The notes beneath the pieces were generated by a model. It saw only the letters and a program-made list of their open reading frames with translations. It was not told the DNA's origin and searched no databases. A stretch of DNA of 64,000 nt from Verticillium longisporum (taxonomy: Eukaryota; Ascomycota; Sordariomycetes; Glomerellales; Plectosphaerellaceae), in contig JAETXT010000012.1 of the NCBI GenBank assembly GCA_019188255.1, positions 372,001-436,000 on the forward strand, read 5' to 3'. Of this stretch, positions 46,708 through 58,827 are shown in pieces. A program made the position numbers and the translations under genes. How positions within the stretch are numbered: position 1 is the first letter of the stretch; every line of letters begins with the position of its first letter.

Positions 46708-47207
46708 ATGGTATCCAAAAGTCCTTCGGGAGCGAAATCCTCTCCTTCAGCACAGCCTAAGGGCACTGGCCGGCACCTCTGTCAAGCCCCTGGCCAACGA
46801 TCTCTCCACAGCGTGCTTTCATTGGCCCCGAGCGATGGGAAGTGCTCTCAAGCACTTTCAGCCATTGACCCGCAAAGCAAGGGCCAATCGCACATCAAAT
46901 TCAGCATCAAAGATCACAACGACTACACTCTCTGGTTGTCATCTCCCGATGACCGCCCGCTTGGCACCGCCTTTGCTACTTATTGCAAGCGCAGCGGCCG
47001 CGCTATTGAGACAGTTCGCTTCGTCTTGGAAGAATCATCAGGCAGGGTGAACCCCTCGTCGACGCCTGGATCGGTAGGTTCATTATGTGATGTCGACAGC
47101 ATTAATCAAGGGTCCTAACTTTTGGCTCAAAGCTTGGCATGGCAGATGGAGACAAGACTTGGTGTACGAGCAAACTCTTGGGGGATCTGGGCCAGTTGGC
47201 ATGGTAA
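46708..47207 (+). CDS. Divergent SUMO-like (Rad60-SLD / ubiquitin-fold) protein without C-terminal Gly-Gly
   Basis: The ATG at 46708 has a strong context (GCCATGG). Exons 46708-47073 and 47133-47207 join across a 59-bp intron (GTAGGT, branch CCTAAC, CAAAG) to give 146 aa. Residues 1-58 are Ser/Pro/Lys-rich and disordered. Residues 61-146 resemble SUMO: SHIKFSIKDHNDYTLWL (strand 1-2), LGTAFATYCKRSGRAIETVRF (written here as two parts, helix LGTAFATYCKRSG and strand ETVRFVLE), then STPGSLGMADGDKTW, matching the conserved 'TP-SLDMEDGD' turn. The chain ends LLGDLGQLAW with no di-glycine, so conjugation is not expected. The stop overlaps a possible GTAAGA donor, so a longer C-terminus by further splicing cannot be excluded. 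Confidence 0.68.
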
Positions 47208-47600
47208 GAAACGAGGTCGATCAGTCGTCTTACTGCTTCGATTTACGATGACTTTGACCTAATGCGGATGACAACTGACACTGGTGGCGGAGTTGTGCTA
47301 GGTGTGTTTGCCGGAGACAGCAACTTGGGGAACAAGGCATGAGCATCATAGCAACAAGCAGACATGTAGAAAACAGGCAACAGGGTATGGCAGTAGGACG
47401 CAGGTTGTATGTAGACAGCGTCTAAACATTGTATATGTATATGGTATCTTGTAGCAACGAATGGCAGCATGCCTTTCCAGATGAGCAGCGCATGCCGTTC
47501 GCGAGGCTGACAGCCCTATTAAACTGGTCCGACATCTGCGCAGCGAGATATGTACCTCCTCCGCGTAACACCCCTTGGTATCAAAGAAAAGAACACGCGC
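47208..47600. other. Short convergent intergenic region
   Basis: Lies between convergent genes; probably 3' UTRs. A possible extra exon of the SUMO-like gene could lie here but none is clear. Confidence 0.45.
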
Positions 47601-49575
47601 TTAGAAGACGCGAGTGAGACCGCGGCGCCAAGCAGGCATGGCGGCGACGCGGGCACGGTGGGCGTTGATCTCCTCCCAGTTGTGCTCACGGAGACCAGCA
47701 TCAAGATCGATCTGGTCAATAGTGAGCCAACCGGTGCGCTTCCAGAAGTAACCGCAGGCCCAGAAGACGAGGACGACGGGAATGGCAAGGCAGGACATGA
47801 AGAAGTCCTCAGCAGTACCGGGGCCGGACTGGCCGTAGGGCATGATGGCAACGAAGATCTGGGCGACCAGGATGACAGCGCAGAGGGTGAGACCCAAGTA
47901 AGAGCCGTAGACACCACCAGCGGCGTGGAAGGGGATCTGGTCGAGCGAGCGACCCTGCCTCTTCCAGGCAGTTCGGAAGCGAATGTGGCACTGGAGAATG
48001 TTAGCGATGGGATCAGATGACTGAATAGCAGGAGGCAGAACGTACCAGGCAGATGGAGCCCCAGGTGAAGAGAGCGGCCAGGGCGGAAAGAGCAAGGAGC
48101 CAGTCAAAGACGACGGAACCGTGGGCGCCGAGGACAATGTAGGCAAGGCCACCCCAGGCGAGGAGGAAGAGGACGGACACGAGGGGACGGCCAGACTTGT
48201 CAACGTAGGTGAAGATCTTGGGGGCGTAACCGGTGTGAGCGAGCGCAGACAGGGTACGCGAGCCGCCGTAGACGCAAGAGACACCAATAGAGACGACAGA
48301 GATACAGATAACAAGGTTCATGAACGTATCGTAACCCTTGAGACCAGCATCCTTGGCGGCCAGGACGAAGGGAGAGGTGCCCTCAGCGTAGGGGTTCTTG
48401 GCGTTGAGAAGACGCTCGTCGCGCGAGGAGACGAGAAGACCGACGAGGGTGAGACCGACGATGTAGAAGAGGGTGATACGCCAGAAGACCTGCTTGACAG
48501 CACCGGGAAGGGCTCTGGCGGGGTTCTCAGACTCGGCGGCGGCGAGACCGACAAGCTCAGAGCCGGCGTAGGAGAAAGCGGCAGTGACGAAGACGGAGCA
48601 GAAGCCCTTAAAGCCGTTCTGGAACGCACCAGGGTCGCGCCAGTAGATGTCGCCGTGGAACTCGTCAAACTTGTAGCCCTTGGGGCCACCACCGCAGATG
48701 AGAACAACAGCAACGATCATGAAGATGATGATGGCAGCAAGCTTGAAGCAAGAGCTCCAGAACTCCTCCTCGGCGTAACCCAGAGTACCAAAGATGTTGA
48801 CGATGATGATGACAACCCAGAAAAGAGTAATCCAGACAGCATCGCTAACATCCTTGTTCCAGTACTTGACGGTGAAAGAGCAGACAGTGAGTTCGAGAGG
48901 CAGGACAATCAACCATTGGAAGACCTGGCATAATGCGTTAGTCAAGACGTATCATCAGACGGTTGAAGCACGAGAGACTTACGTAGTTCCAGCCCATGGC
49001 GAAACCCCAAGAAGGATCGATGAAGCGGGTAGACAGAGTGTAGAAACCACCAGAGACAGGGTACATGACAGCGAGCTCGCCAAGGGCGTGGATGACGTTG
49101 AAGATCATGACACCGGCGATGGAGAAGCAGATGAGGACGGAAGCGGGACCACCCTTGACAAAGGCGCTACCGGAGCCGACGAAGAAACCAGCACCGATGG
49201 AACCACCGATGGCAATCATGTGCAAGTGACGGGTCTTCATGGAGCGATCGAGCTCGACGTCGCCGGTACCGAAGTCACCTAGACGTTGTGTCAGTCGGGG
49301 GTCCGAGGTCTCAGACAGCGGACGGCGGGAACGTAGGCCGAGTGAGAAAAGCGGCCCGAGGCCGGCGGAGGAGGTCTGTACGTACGGCGAGTGAAGGAGC
49401 GGAGGTTGAGACCGTTACGGGTCATGAAGTCCTGCTCACGGAAATCCTTGGAGACGTTGCCGTAGCCGGCGTAAGGGCGGTTGCTCTCGAGCTTGTCGGC
49501 ATCGAGACCCATGGGGTCATCGACGGTGGGGGGCGCGGCCGTGGCCACGCCGAGGGCGGTCTCCTTCATCGACAT
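47601..49575 (-). CDS. General amino-acid permease (AAT family, Gap1/inda1-like)
   Basis: Four exons, 49575-49386, 49278-48983, 48924-48046 and 47990-47601, give 584 aa with all phases consistent. After a ~90-residue cytosolic arm comes MIAIGGSIGAGFFVGSG, the AAT signature helix, then GVMIFNVIHALGELAVMYPV, FTVKYWN, SCFKLAAIIIFMIVAVVL, FVTAAFSYAGSELVGLAAAE, VYGGSRTLSALAHTGYAPK and a C-terminal KRTGWLTIDQIDLDAGLR. That tail motif is typical of Gap1-type permeases regulated by ubiquitin and nitrogen supply. Expected at the plasma membrane, importing many amino acids with protons. Intact as sequenced. A G11 run lies about 260 bp upstream (49836-49846). Confidence 0.93.
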
Positions 49576-52500
49576 GGTGGCGCCCAGTCGGTGTTGAGCT
49601 TGGGGTTGGTGAGTTGATGAGGGTTGAAAGAAGGAATGTACCTCGGGGCCGAAGAAGGGAGGACAGAGCTGGGCTGAGGGGAAAAAAGGAGAGAGGAGAT
49701 GAGAGAGGCGGAAGGGCAGTCTTTTATGAAAGTGCAGGTGCGAACATCCGTCCGCTCTTGCTGCTGCCGCGACTCCTGCTACTGCTGGTGCTGCTCCCGC
49801 TCCTGGTCTTGGGTCTTGGGTCTGGGTCGAAGACCGGGGGGGGGGGCAAGAACACGCCGGGAAGGTACAGTGCAACAATGGGAACTGCTTGGTCGCTGGC
49901 TGCGTCCGGCCGCCTTCCATGCATGGAAGGATTCCAGTGTCGCCGTATCAGGGGCGTGGCGCTGATTGGCTCACTAGGGGGTGCACACCCTGGCTCCCCT
50001 TATCCCCCAGGTGCCCCCGACCCACCCAAACACAGCACCAAGAGCACCTTACTTAGTGGGTCCACGAGCCAGTGGTGACTTGTCTACTTTGCCATCTGGG
50101 CTGGGCAGAACACCCACCCGGTCCTGCTTCCTGCGGGAGGGGGCAGCTGCGACGTGCACCTGTGCGGCAAGCGAGCGGTGCCCCAACATCAACCCTGCAT
50201 TGGCAGGTGCTCCTTCCCATCCCGGCACCGGCTCGAGACTTGGCTCGTCCTCGTATCCCTGTCGCCCAAGCCCTCGAGAAGGGTCCGGCCCCAGCTCGAT
50301 CGATCCACCCGACAACAACGGCAGGCGCAGAGTCGCGCAGCCTGTGCCCCACAGCCTGTATGCCTAGGAGCTGCTTTCCAAAAAGGGCAGGTGCGAGTGC
50401 GGTCGAAATTGGCTGGAGCTGCCGCCAAGTGATTAGCTGCCACACGGCCCACCACCAACCAGCACCTGCTTCCGGAGTCTTGGCTACCTACCTACCCACC
50501 TTACCAACACCACCCAGTTGCTCTGGCCTGGTCTTGCTGGCCTTCTGCCTCTCACGCCCCCCTTCCTTTCAACTGCCACTGAATCCCTCGTCAGTCCGCA
50601 GTCCACCCTGACTCTGACTGCCTTGCAGTCGCCCGGCCCTCTGCCGCGACGCGAGTTTGATTGGCCAGACGTGGAGGGGCATGCTTTCCCCACGCAGATA
50701 ACGGAGCCGCCTATCGCCCATGGGACGGCGATTGATTCGTTGTGGCTTGCTGATGCCAAGGCTGGGATTGAGCACCTGTGCGACTCTATGCCCCATTTCC
50801 CAATCTCTGGCAGGCCGAGTGGCTCGGTTGCGATGTGCTCGCCATCGGTGCATCTCTGGTATCATTCGCCATTCATACTGAACTGATTTGCGTTTTTCCC
50901 CCTCCTCCCTCATGACACCCCTCACTTTGGCGTCAGGTCGCCGCTCCCCCTCAGCCGATCCTATCCTTTTTAGCAGCTTAGGTAGATATCCCAAGCCAGA
51001 TACCTAACATACCTACCTAGGTAGGTAGATAGGTGGTGCCTTGCAACGGCCATGTGGCTTGGTGGCTGGCTTCCATTTCTTGCCTCCGCCCATGCTTGGA
51101 TCTTTTGGCGAACGAGTGACACTGGGCAGGTTCAGGCAGGTGTGCCACCACAAGACCTCAACGGCTGCTGGCATGCATTCCGCATTCCTCAGGCCCCCAA
51201 ACTACCCACAGCACGCCGAAACGGTCAATACCCCCGTGAGTGCTGTGCTGCAGGCTTACGGGGGCTCTCATTCCCACGGTCATCTCGTCTCGTCCTCGTC
51301 CTCGTCCTCTCATTTTTCGTGCATGAATGATGCTGCATTCGGGAGGATGCAAGGTCAAGCAAACCATCTCAGCCTGTTGCCACTCGCGCATCCTGCAGAC
51401 TACTCATTCATCAGCCGTTGGTCGTGCGTTTGCAGCCGCCCCAGCTTGGCTTTTTTTCTCGACTTTTCAATGTGGATGGAGGGCCAAGCTGCTGATCACC
51501 GACCCAAGTTTCCCTAGTAACAAGTGTGCGTATGGGGGTGTGCGTCCTACCGGTACCCGCGTATCGTGACGAGAACTGGTTGCCGTCGGGCGATGTGGTA
51601 TGATTTGCCTCTTGGAGATGCTTTCTCTGGGTGGACGACCATCCATCAGTTCGGCTCCTTCGGGGAGGAGGCTTTTGGCCCCCTGCTGATTGTATGCCAT
51701 TGCCTCTATCATCAAGTAGTGCATCATCCCGGGCAAGTCCCTAGCAGCCTTGTCACATCAGTCCTTACCCCCCCTTCGCCCTTTCCGTTGCTCTGCCTCA
51801 ACCACCCCGGCAACTCCTACCTCTCTTGTTCGATGAGGGTTCCATGTGCGAGACGATCTTCCCAAGTGCATAATGGCTTGCCACCACCGAACCACAAGCG
51901 TGATGCGATCACGACGGTTCTTGCGTCGCTTCTTCGGTCATCCCCATTGCCCCAATCTTTTCGCATCCGGCCCCATCCATTCATCCCCAGACTTACCAGG
52001 CAACCAGGTCCTACCTTATTCCTCCGCACGATCCATTCCTCGTTGTTTTTACGGAATCGCGTGGTGGTCTAAAATGCGGAGTGCGTATTGCGTGGTCATG
52101 AAAACAGCTGAAACCGTGCGAGACAGGTCTCGCGATGACCAACCTTACGTACAAGATGACAGGGACCCGAAGGCATCATTGGCCCGACCCCAGACCCGCG
52201 GGCTCTCCCGCCCTGGTAGTGGTGGCGTCAATTCGTGCCTCCTACTTCGAGACCACTCTGATTGTTGTCCGCTTGTGACCTCGAAAACAAACCACGGCCA
52301 TTGATTGATCGACGAAACTTGTCCGTCCGAGTAGGCCAGGGGGGAGTGGTCAAGGTGGTGCACAAGGCGGCCCAGCCTCGCCCAGCTGACAATCGAAAGC
52401 TTCTTCTCGTTGACACACACTCACGCACACACACGCACAGAGATGAGCACACCCCGTCCCTGACCTCGTCAGCCCTGGTGGAGCACCGCATGGAGTCTCG

Positions 52501-55500
52501 GGGAGCGCGCGAATCGATAAAGCACATTCGCAAACTTCCCGAAGCATGTGAGATAGACGCGTTCTCGACGTCCCTCATCGCCCGAGCCGCCTGTGACTGG
52601 AGTCGTCCCTGGCCAGGATAGGAGATTGCTCGAGTGCCGCGACGCGCGCGCTGAGGCCCAGAATCAATCCTCGGGCCCGGCACGGTGGGCGGCGACAGGA
52701 ATAGCTCCCAGTGCCTGCGCCGGAGCAGGAGTCAGACTGCAGGAGAGCGGCCGGGTCCCCTTTCGTCTCGTGTTGGCCATCGTGCCGAATACAGGCAGGT
52801 AGGTAAGTGCTTCAATATGGTTTCAATTGACGGGTCATCCATGCACGCATCGCCATACCCTCTTATCCTGCCTTAGGGTGGTCCTTCGATGCCTAGTACG
52901 GCGCGCGCCAGCGACGGCGCGGGCGCTATTTCGATTCTTGGAATTCGAGGTTGGCAGCGACACGAGCGAGCTCGAGAATAGCAGGTGCTTGGCGACTTCG
53001 CCGCATCGTCAAAGCCAGATGAACCGCGCTGTCTTCGCTGCGATGGGCCATGGTGAGCATATGCCCATCTCATCCTTGTGCCCCCCGCCCCGATCGTTTC
53101 GCTAGCGCACCCAGATGGATCGCTGGGGGTCTTGCCACAGCCAAGACGCCTTGCCTCCTTCCGTTTGCGACTCATGACCCCGTAATTGGCGTCTGGTTCG
53201 GAAGGCGAAGAGGGGGGTTGCGCGATGGCCTGTTCGGGCTCAATCTCCGAGAGCAGGGAGGGGGATCAGTGCTGGCGCGTCTCGCGTCGTGTCTCTATCT
53301 TGCGCACTGGGGGAGAAAGATACCTTGGTGTTTCGCGACTGCGATTCGTGCTTCTGTACTCTGTGACTGTCACCTGATGACCGGTGCTGACGCTGACAGG
53401 CTGAAAGTTCCTTTTCCTCCCTATCCTGTGCCCCTCCAACTCGGCCCATGACTGGTCACAATAATCGAGACCTGGCGATGAAGACAGCCCTGGGAAGAGG
53501 GCGATGAGGTGATACTGCATGAACCAGGTGAACGTTGCCGGCGTCGATTGGAACTCAAGATAAGCTTGATAGCATCGTGTGGTTGGTTGGACAAAGTTGC
53601 TTCGAACGGTGTCGCCGATGCTGGTCGTCGATGACATGACCCTCGGGCTTTTTCTGACTGTGGTTCTGCCTCACGACAAGCTGAGGTCTGAATGCCTCAC
53701 ACTTCGGCTTTTGCCTCCCTACCCGCCGTGTCGGACAGCTGAAGCTCAGCGGAAGCGTCGAGGTACTCGCGTCGTGGCGAGATACAGTGCTGAGGATTCG
53801 CGCCGCACGCCGCTACTGGCCCTAAGATTGAATAGCATCACGACCATTCGTCGACGACATGGCTTCCCCACATCGTGAGGCTTCTCGAAGGCTTCCAACC
53901 GTGCGCCGCCCGCAGGCCTACAGATCCACCCGAGGTTCCTCTTCGTTAGCGGCCGCTGGCTCATGTTGTGGTGGTGTTCTGAGCAAATCGTTTGATATTG
54001 GTATTGGCGTTGGCGCCGCTTCCTCACACGTCCCTCTCACGGACAGATAGCTCCTCCCATCTGAGGGCACCGTCTCAACTCAGCGACGCCACTGGCAGTC
54101 GATGGGCTCTCTTTCGTCCGACTTGGTGCCCTACATGATCCCGACTGCTTGGAGGCTTTCTTTTCCTTACCGTCCTTAAGCCTCCTGCTGCCGATCGGCT
54201 GGCAGCGGCCCATGCATTCCGTCTGACCACGTCCTCCCACCATCACCGCCACCAGAGACAATGCGGCCGGCGCCCGACGAATCTTGACAGCAGATCGAGG
54301 TAGCCACAGGACCAACAAAACGACGGCAAACAGCCTCAGGTTCGTTCTTTTTGACGCGCCAAGACTCGAATCCGGGGCTAGAGAGGCCGCCGCCTATTAA
54401 CCTTCTTTTTTGGATCTGGCACCGCCGTGGGCCTGAATCCGCGACTCGCCCCTGGCCAGCCCCTGTCCTGTCCGGTGTGCTGCCCAAGAGGCAATTGGTT
54501 GGTGCTGAGCCCCTCTCCGGTGTCCGGTCCCCCTTTTCATCCCCGCCATTACTCCTCGAGGCGCTATCACGTGTCGTTTTCCTGCTGTCAACGATTGCTC
54601 TAGCTTCGGTCACGAGCTGAACCTGAACATCTTGTTTGACCGCGCCGCATCCTCGGACCACAATAGTGCCACGTCGTCTTGCCCCTCGTTGCTCGGCGAG
54701 GGCATTTGATCAGATACATCATCATTGGGCAGAGAAAACGGGCTTCCGCTGCTTGCTTCCTTCGTCGTCCTCTCTTTGGCGCGACTCCAACGATTCCTTT
54801 GTCAATCGCCTATCGCTGATTTCTCCCCCGCCCATTTCGCATCTTCGGCTCGCCGGCCTCGCTATAGCAACACCACGCTCGTGGCTGACTCGCGCCTCAG
54901 GAACGCTCCAGCCAACTCCCTGCGGTCTAGACTTTCAGGTCATTCGCGCCGCTTGATAACCACACATCATGGCTTGACAAGGCCCTCTTTGATTTGGGTT
55001 TTCATGTGTCAACGGCCCCGCGACATCTCAGCATTGAAACTCCGTCTGGGGAAACAAGCTTTTGACGCAGGCAAATGAGTAACCTCAGTATCGGCGCAAA
55101 TCGGTCAACTGAATCGCGCATTATCGATACTCAAGACCGTCTGCGAGCCAGCCGCGAGCCAGCATTACGTGGGAGATATTCTTCTGGAAGCAACATTCTG
55201 CGGGCGAGCCACCCTGCGCCCTCTCGAGGCGGACGCGAGAACGGCATTTTGGTTACATCCTTAGCTCGGCAAGGTTGCGGAAATATCCCTCAGTCACGGC
55301 CTCGGACGTTGCAATGACCATTCTCAAAATTTTCCATTGATTATATGCTTCAGCCGTACAGTAACAGCATTCCCTAGCAGATAATCTCAACGATAGCCTG
55401 TGGGCCGAGTCAGAACAGATATCAGGCCTGTCAAGCATTACGCAACAATCGGCTTGAGATGCCGGATTACAGCCCCGCTTGAAGACGATTATCAGGCGCA

Positions 55501-57259
55501 TCTGCTTGAAAGACGCCATTGCTGCGGTTTCGACTCGTGAATGTGATTGTCGATATGTCGTTCAAGGGGGTATATGTTGGAGATGGCTGTGTGACTGCCA
55601 TTCGTGCGACGAGGACCGAAACATGACCATCCGAACTAGCGCCCGCACAATGTTCCCTCCGCTCAGGACCGAGTCCGAGAAAGAAGACTTCAGCGGAGGC
55701 GCTTCACATGATGTCGTCTCCCCTCGCAAGTGCGACTTGCTCCGCCAATTCTGAAGGGATCATGGTAGAAGGGAGTGAACGAATCTGACAGCTGATGCGC
55801 CGGCTATCCGATTATCCCGAAAGACAATACCAGTAGCAAGGCAAGCACCTCAGGTCGCCTAGGGTGTCCCATTTGGTCACGTGATTAGTTATAATCCCAG
55901 GCAGACGTCACAACCGAGATCATTCGCTTGGGGTTCCTGGCTGCTGATGAGTGTGGTCGCTGAGCACATTCGTGGCAATGTCGGAAGTGTAGCGCCTTCT
56001 TTGTCATAGATTCCTCAACAGATATCAAGGTTTTAACCGGTTGTACCACCATCCAGGGAGGTCCAATGGCCTTGGCTAAGTGATGCCGGTCAGAATGAGT
56101 CGTACACCTGCTTAAGCTGTGATATTGCAAGTCCAGCACCCACGTGCCTGATTCAAGTAGGATGGCGCCGGTCGGTTCTGTGCGAGGGACCATACGTCTT
56201 GGGCTGCCAGCCTGATATCGAGGATCTCCGGCATCGTCGTAATGCTGGTAGGTCAAAACACGAATGTAGCCCAATTGCGAAATGAGGGTTGGCGAGCCGT
56301 TGGCTTGCGTCAGGTTTGTCCGTGTAACAGTGTTCCTCCAGGCCCGCAACCTTGAGTGGATCATGTGCGCTCGACGCTCGCAAATATGACGATATCAGAG
56401 GCGCACTGTTGACCTGCGGGCCAAGCCAAAGAACGAGTTCAGCCTCTTCGTTTTGGGTGACTTTAGCCCCTTGAGACCCGTCAGACAGAGACTATGCTAT
56501 AAGCCGTTTTGATAAGGGCCGGCGAATAAAATTCCATGTCAGACATAGGTACTTTATTAAATTTTGAAAGTTATGGATGTAGTTTGTATATTTGTAGGTC
56601 ATAGACTGAGCGGCTGTATTTGCATTGGCTCTTCACCGAGCCATCCAGTGGCCTCGCCGCTGAGTTTAGAGGTTCATACTCAATCACGTAAATTACCTCC
56701 AAGGTCCGGTACGATATAGATTTGATGTGAGCAGGAGCTTTGAGGTCATCGGCTGTGACGAAGGTAAAACTTATTGTCTCAAGTTCATTTGCGCAGACAG
56801 CAGCATCTGGAAACGTTTTAGTACTTGAGGGAACATGCAACTGTGGAATGGCATTTAGAAATTCATCCACCACAGTGTATGTGCCGCTGATCGTTTACCA
56901 GCACATGATATATCAAGTTGGAAGAGTTGCTACTGGCTCTTCTCGCAGTCCTTGACTATTTGACGAAAGAGTTGGTACATACATCAATACCTTGGATTAG
57001 AGCCGTAGACTGGCACCAAGTAAATCAGTCAAAGCCATCACTTATTCTTCTCATCGACCATGATTCATTTGATCAAGGGGACGGCACTCCACTTTTAAAA
57101 ACCTGCTGTCGAATTTGAGAAGTAGGTAGCTGTCGAACGCTCTCTTCCGCTGAGTTCAAAAACATCCTCGCCCAGCACTGCTATGTAAATTGATACAATA
57201 CCCGAAACGAGATAAGACGGCCGTAAATAAAGTTATCGCTATCACAGTGTCATAATTCA
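49576..57259. other. About 7.7 kb without a recognisable gene
   Basis: GC-moderate and rich in pyrimidine tracts and AGGTAGGTACC motifs (50485-50505, 50980-51035). Minus-strand frames at 55885-56364 (159 aa, ATG start) and 56571-56880 (about 100 codons, no ATG; AVCANELETISFTFVTADD) look somewhat protein-like but match nothing I know. The latter may be an exon or fragment. No transposon signature. Part is presumably leader of the permease. Confidence 0.45.
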
Positions 57260-58827
57260 TCACCACTGATTATCAAACACCTTGCCGTCCACATGGTTGA
57301 CCATCGCAGTCACCCACGCCAGCTCCTCCCGCCCAGCTCCAAAGGCCATGCCCTTGCTCATGACCTTTCGGTAATTCTCGCCAGGGTTCACCTTGCCCAG
57401 AACATATGGTCTTCTCGTCTCCACACGGTCGGGCACAGGGATGCTCCGCCCGACAATGGCCTCCATGCCCTGCCAGGCAAATGTGACGGCCTCCTTCGCA
57501 CCGCCAGGGATGCCCGCGTCATCGAGCATGAACATCTTGACCCCAGGCAGCTGCTCCTACATATAGTCCGTAATGTTGGGATTATACGCGCCACCGCCGC
57601 ACATAAAGACTTCGACCACCTGGCGCCCCCCGGGCTGGTACCGACGCCAGTGGTCAACAATGGCCTGTGACGTGATCCTCGTGACCGTCGCGACAACGTC
57701 ATCCGGAGACAGGCCGAGTGCCTCGGCGTCACGGATCAAATCATCTGCCAGCGTGTCACGGAAGACCTCGCGTCCCGTTGTCTTGGGCGGATCCCATGAG
57801 AAGTACGGTATGGACTTCAGAAAATCATCGACGAGAGGCTGGCATACAGTTCCGCGCTTCCCCATCTCACCGTCGCGGTCATACTCCATCGCGCCCGCCG
57901 TGTAGTGCCTGACCACAGCGTCAATGAGGGCATTCCCCGGTCCAGTATCAAAGTCAAAGGCGTGCTCGGGCCCCTCGGGTGGGATGAAGCACACGTTGGC
58001 GATGCCGCCAATGTTCTGACACGCCCGCAGCTTGCTCGGGTGGTGCAGCAGCAGCGCATCGAAGAAGGCGATCAGCGGGGCGCCCTGACGGCCGGCCGAC
58101 TGATCGGAAACGCGAAAGTCAGTCACGGTGGTGACGCCGGTACGGGCAGCGATAATTGTGCCTTCTGCCATGGTAAGAGCCGACTTGGGGACGCCATTCT
58201 GTGGCATGCTGGCGAGCCAGATGGTCTGCCCATGGGAGCCGATGGCGTCGAGCGACTTCATGTCGACATTGTTGTCCTCGCAAAACTTCTCGGCCGCCAA
58301 GGCAAACACCTCGCCGAGTAGACCGTTGACTTCGGATAGTTCCGAGGCGGATGTGCGATCGTGCTTGATTATGTTGAGCACGCGCTTTTTGATTTTGAGA
58401 TCCATGGGCGTCTCGCCATATTTCAGCAGGGAGAAGTGCATGGGTGACTCGGGCGTCTCCTGACGGAACCTACAGAGCGCACAGTCGATGCCGTCCTGTA
58501 CAGCGTGTCAGTGTGGTTCTATTGCGTAGGGCTGAATCGATGCGAGATCCAACGGTCCAGCAGCAACAGGGGGGCCATATTCTCCGCTTATCGTGGGGTG
58601 CCAAGAGCGTCTCTCGGGGCGCTCGGGAACAAAAACCAATGAGTCGGTCTTTGGGCCAAATGGAACATGCCGATCAGAGATCTGAGACTCACCATGGAGG
58701 TTCCGCTATTCATTCCCAGAACAGTCAGGTCCAAGGGCTGGCCTCCAGCCTTGTCGTGGCTGTCAGCGAGTACATGCCCGTTTGCATGGCCATTGCTATG
58801 CCCATGGCCATTCGTCGCTCCAGGCAT
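57260..58827 (-). CDS. anmK-like: Anhydro-N-acetylmuramic-acid-kinase-like (AnmK) protein with an internal TAG
   Basis: Exon 1 is 58827-58693 and exon 2 58495-57260 (GTGAGT donor, TACAG acceptor), 455 codons before counting the internal stop. The His/Gly/Asn-rich leader is followed by [17 protein letters not shown] (phosphate loop), [53 protein letters not shown] and [13 protein letters not shown], all diagnostic of AnmK. Bacterial AnmK phosphorylates 1,6-anhydro-MurNAc in wall recycling; fungi lack peptidoglycan, so the fungal role is unclear (perhaps anhydro-sugars such as levoglucosan). A TAG at 57557-57559 interrupts an otherwise collinear frame that continues [19 protein letters not shown] to TGA 57260. 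A CAG-to-TAG change (CpA to TpA) would explain it. Truncation would remove the last ~98 residues. Confidence 0.87.

Noticed and set aside
49291..49385. Extension RTYRPPPPASG... of the Gap1-like first exon
   Set aside because: This is intron read-through; the GTACGT donor at 49385 and TCTAG acceptor restore a conserved permease frame.
24543..49575. Secondary-metabolite cluster around the CmcJ/AsaB-like gene
   Set aside because: No PKS, NRPS, terpene synthase, P450 or pathway regulator is visible nearby.
7066..57559. TAG reassignment or programmed readthrough
   Set aside because: TAG ends several intact genes here (GH64, SDR, Dip5-like, desaturase), and the TAG contexts lack a known readthrough motif.
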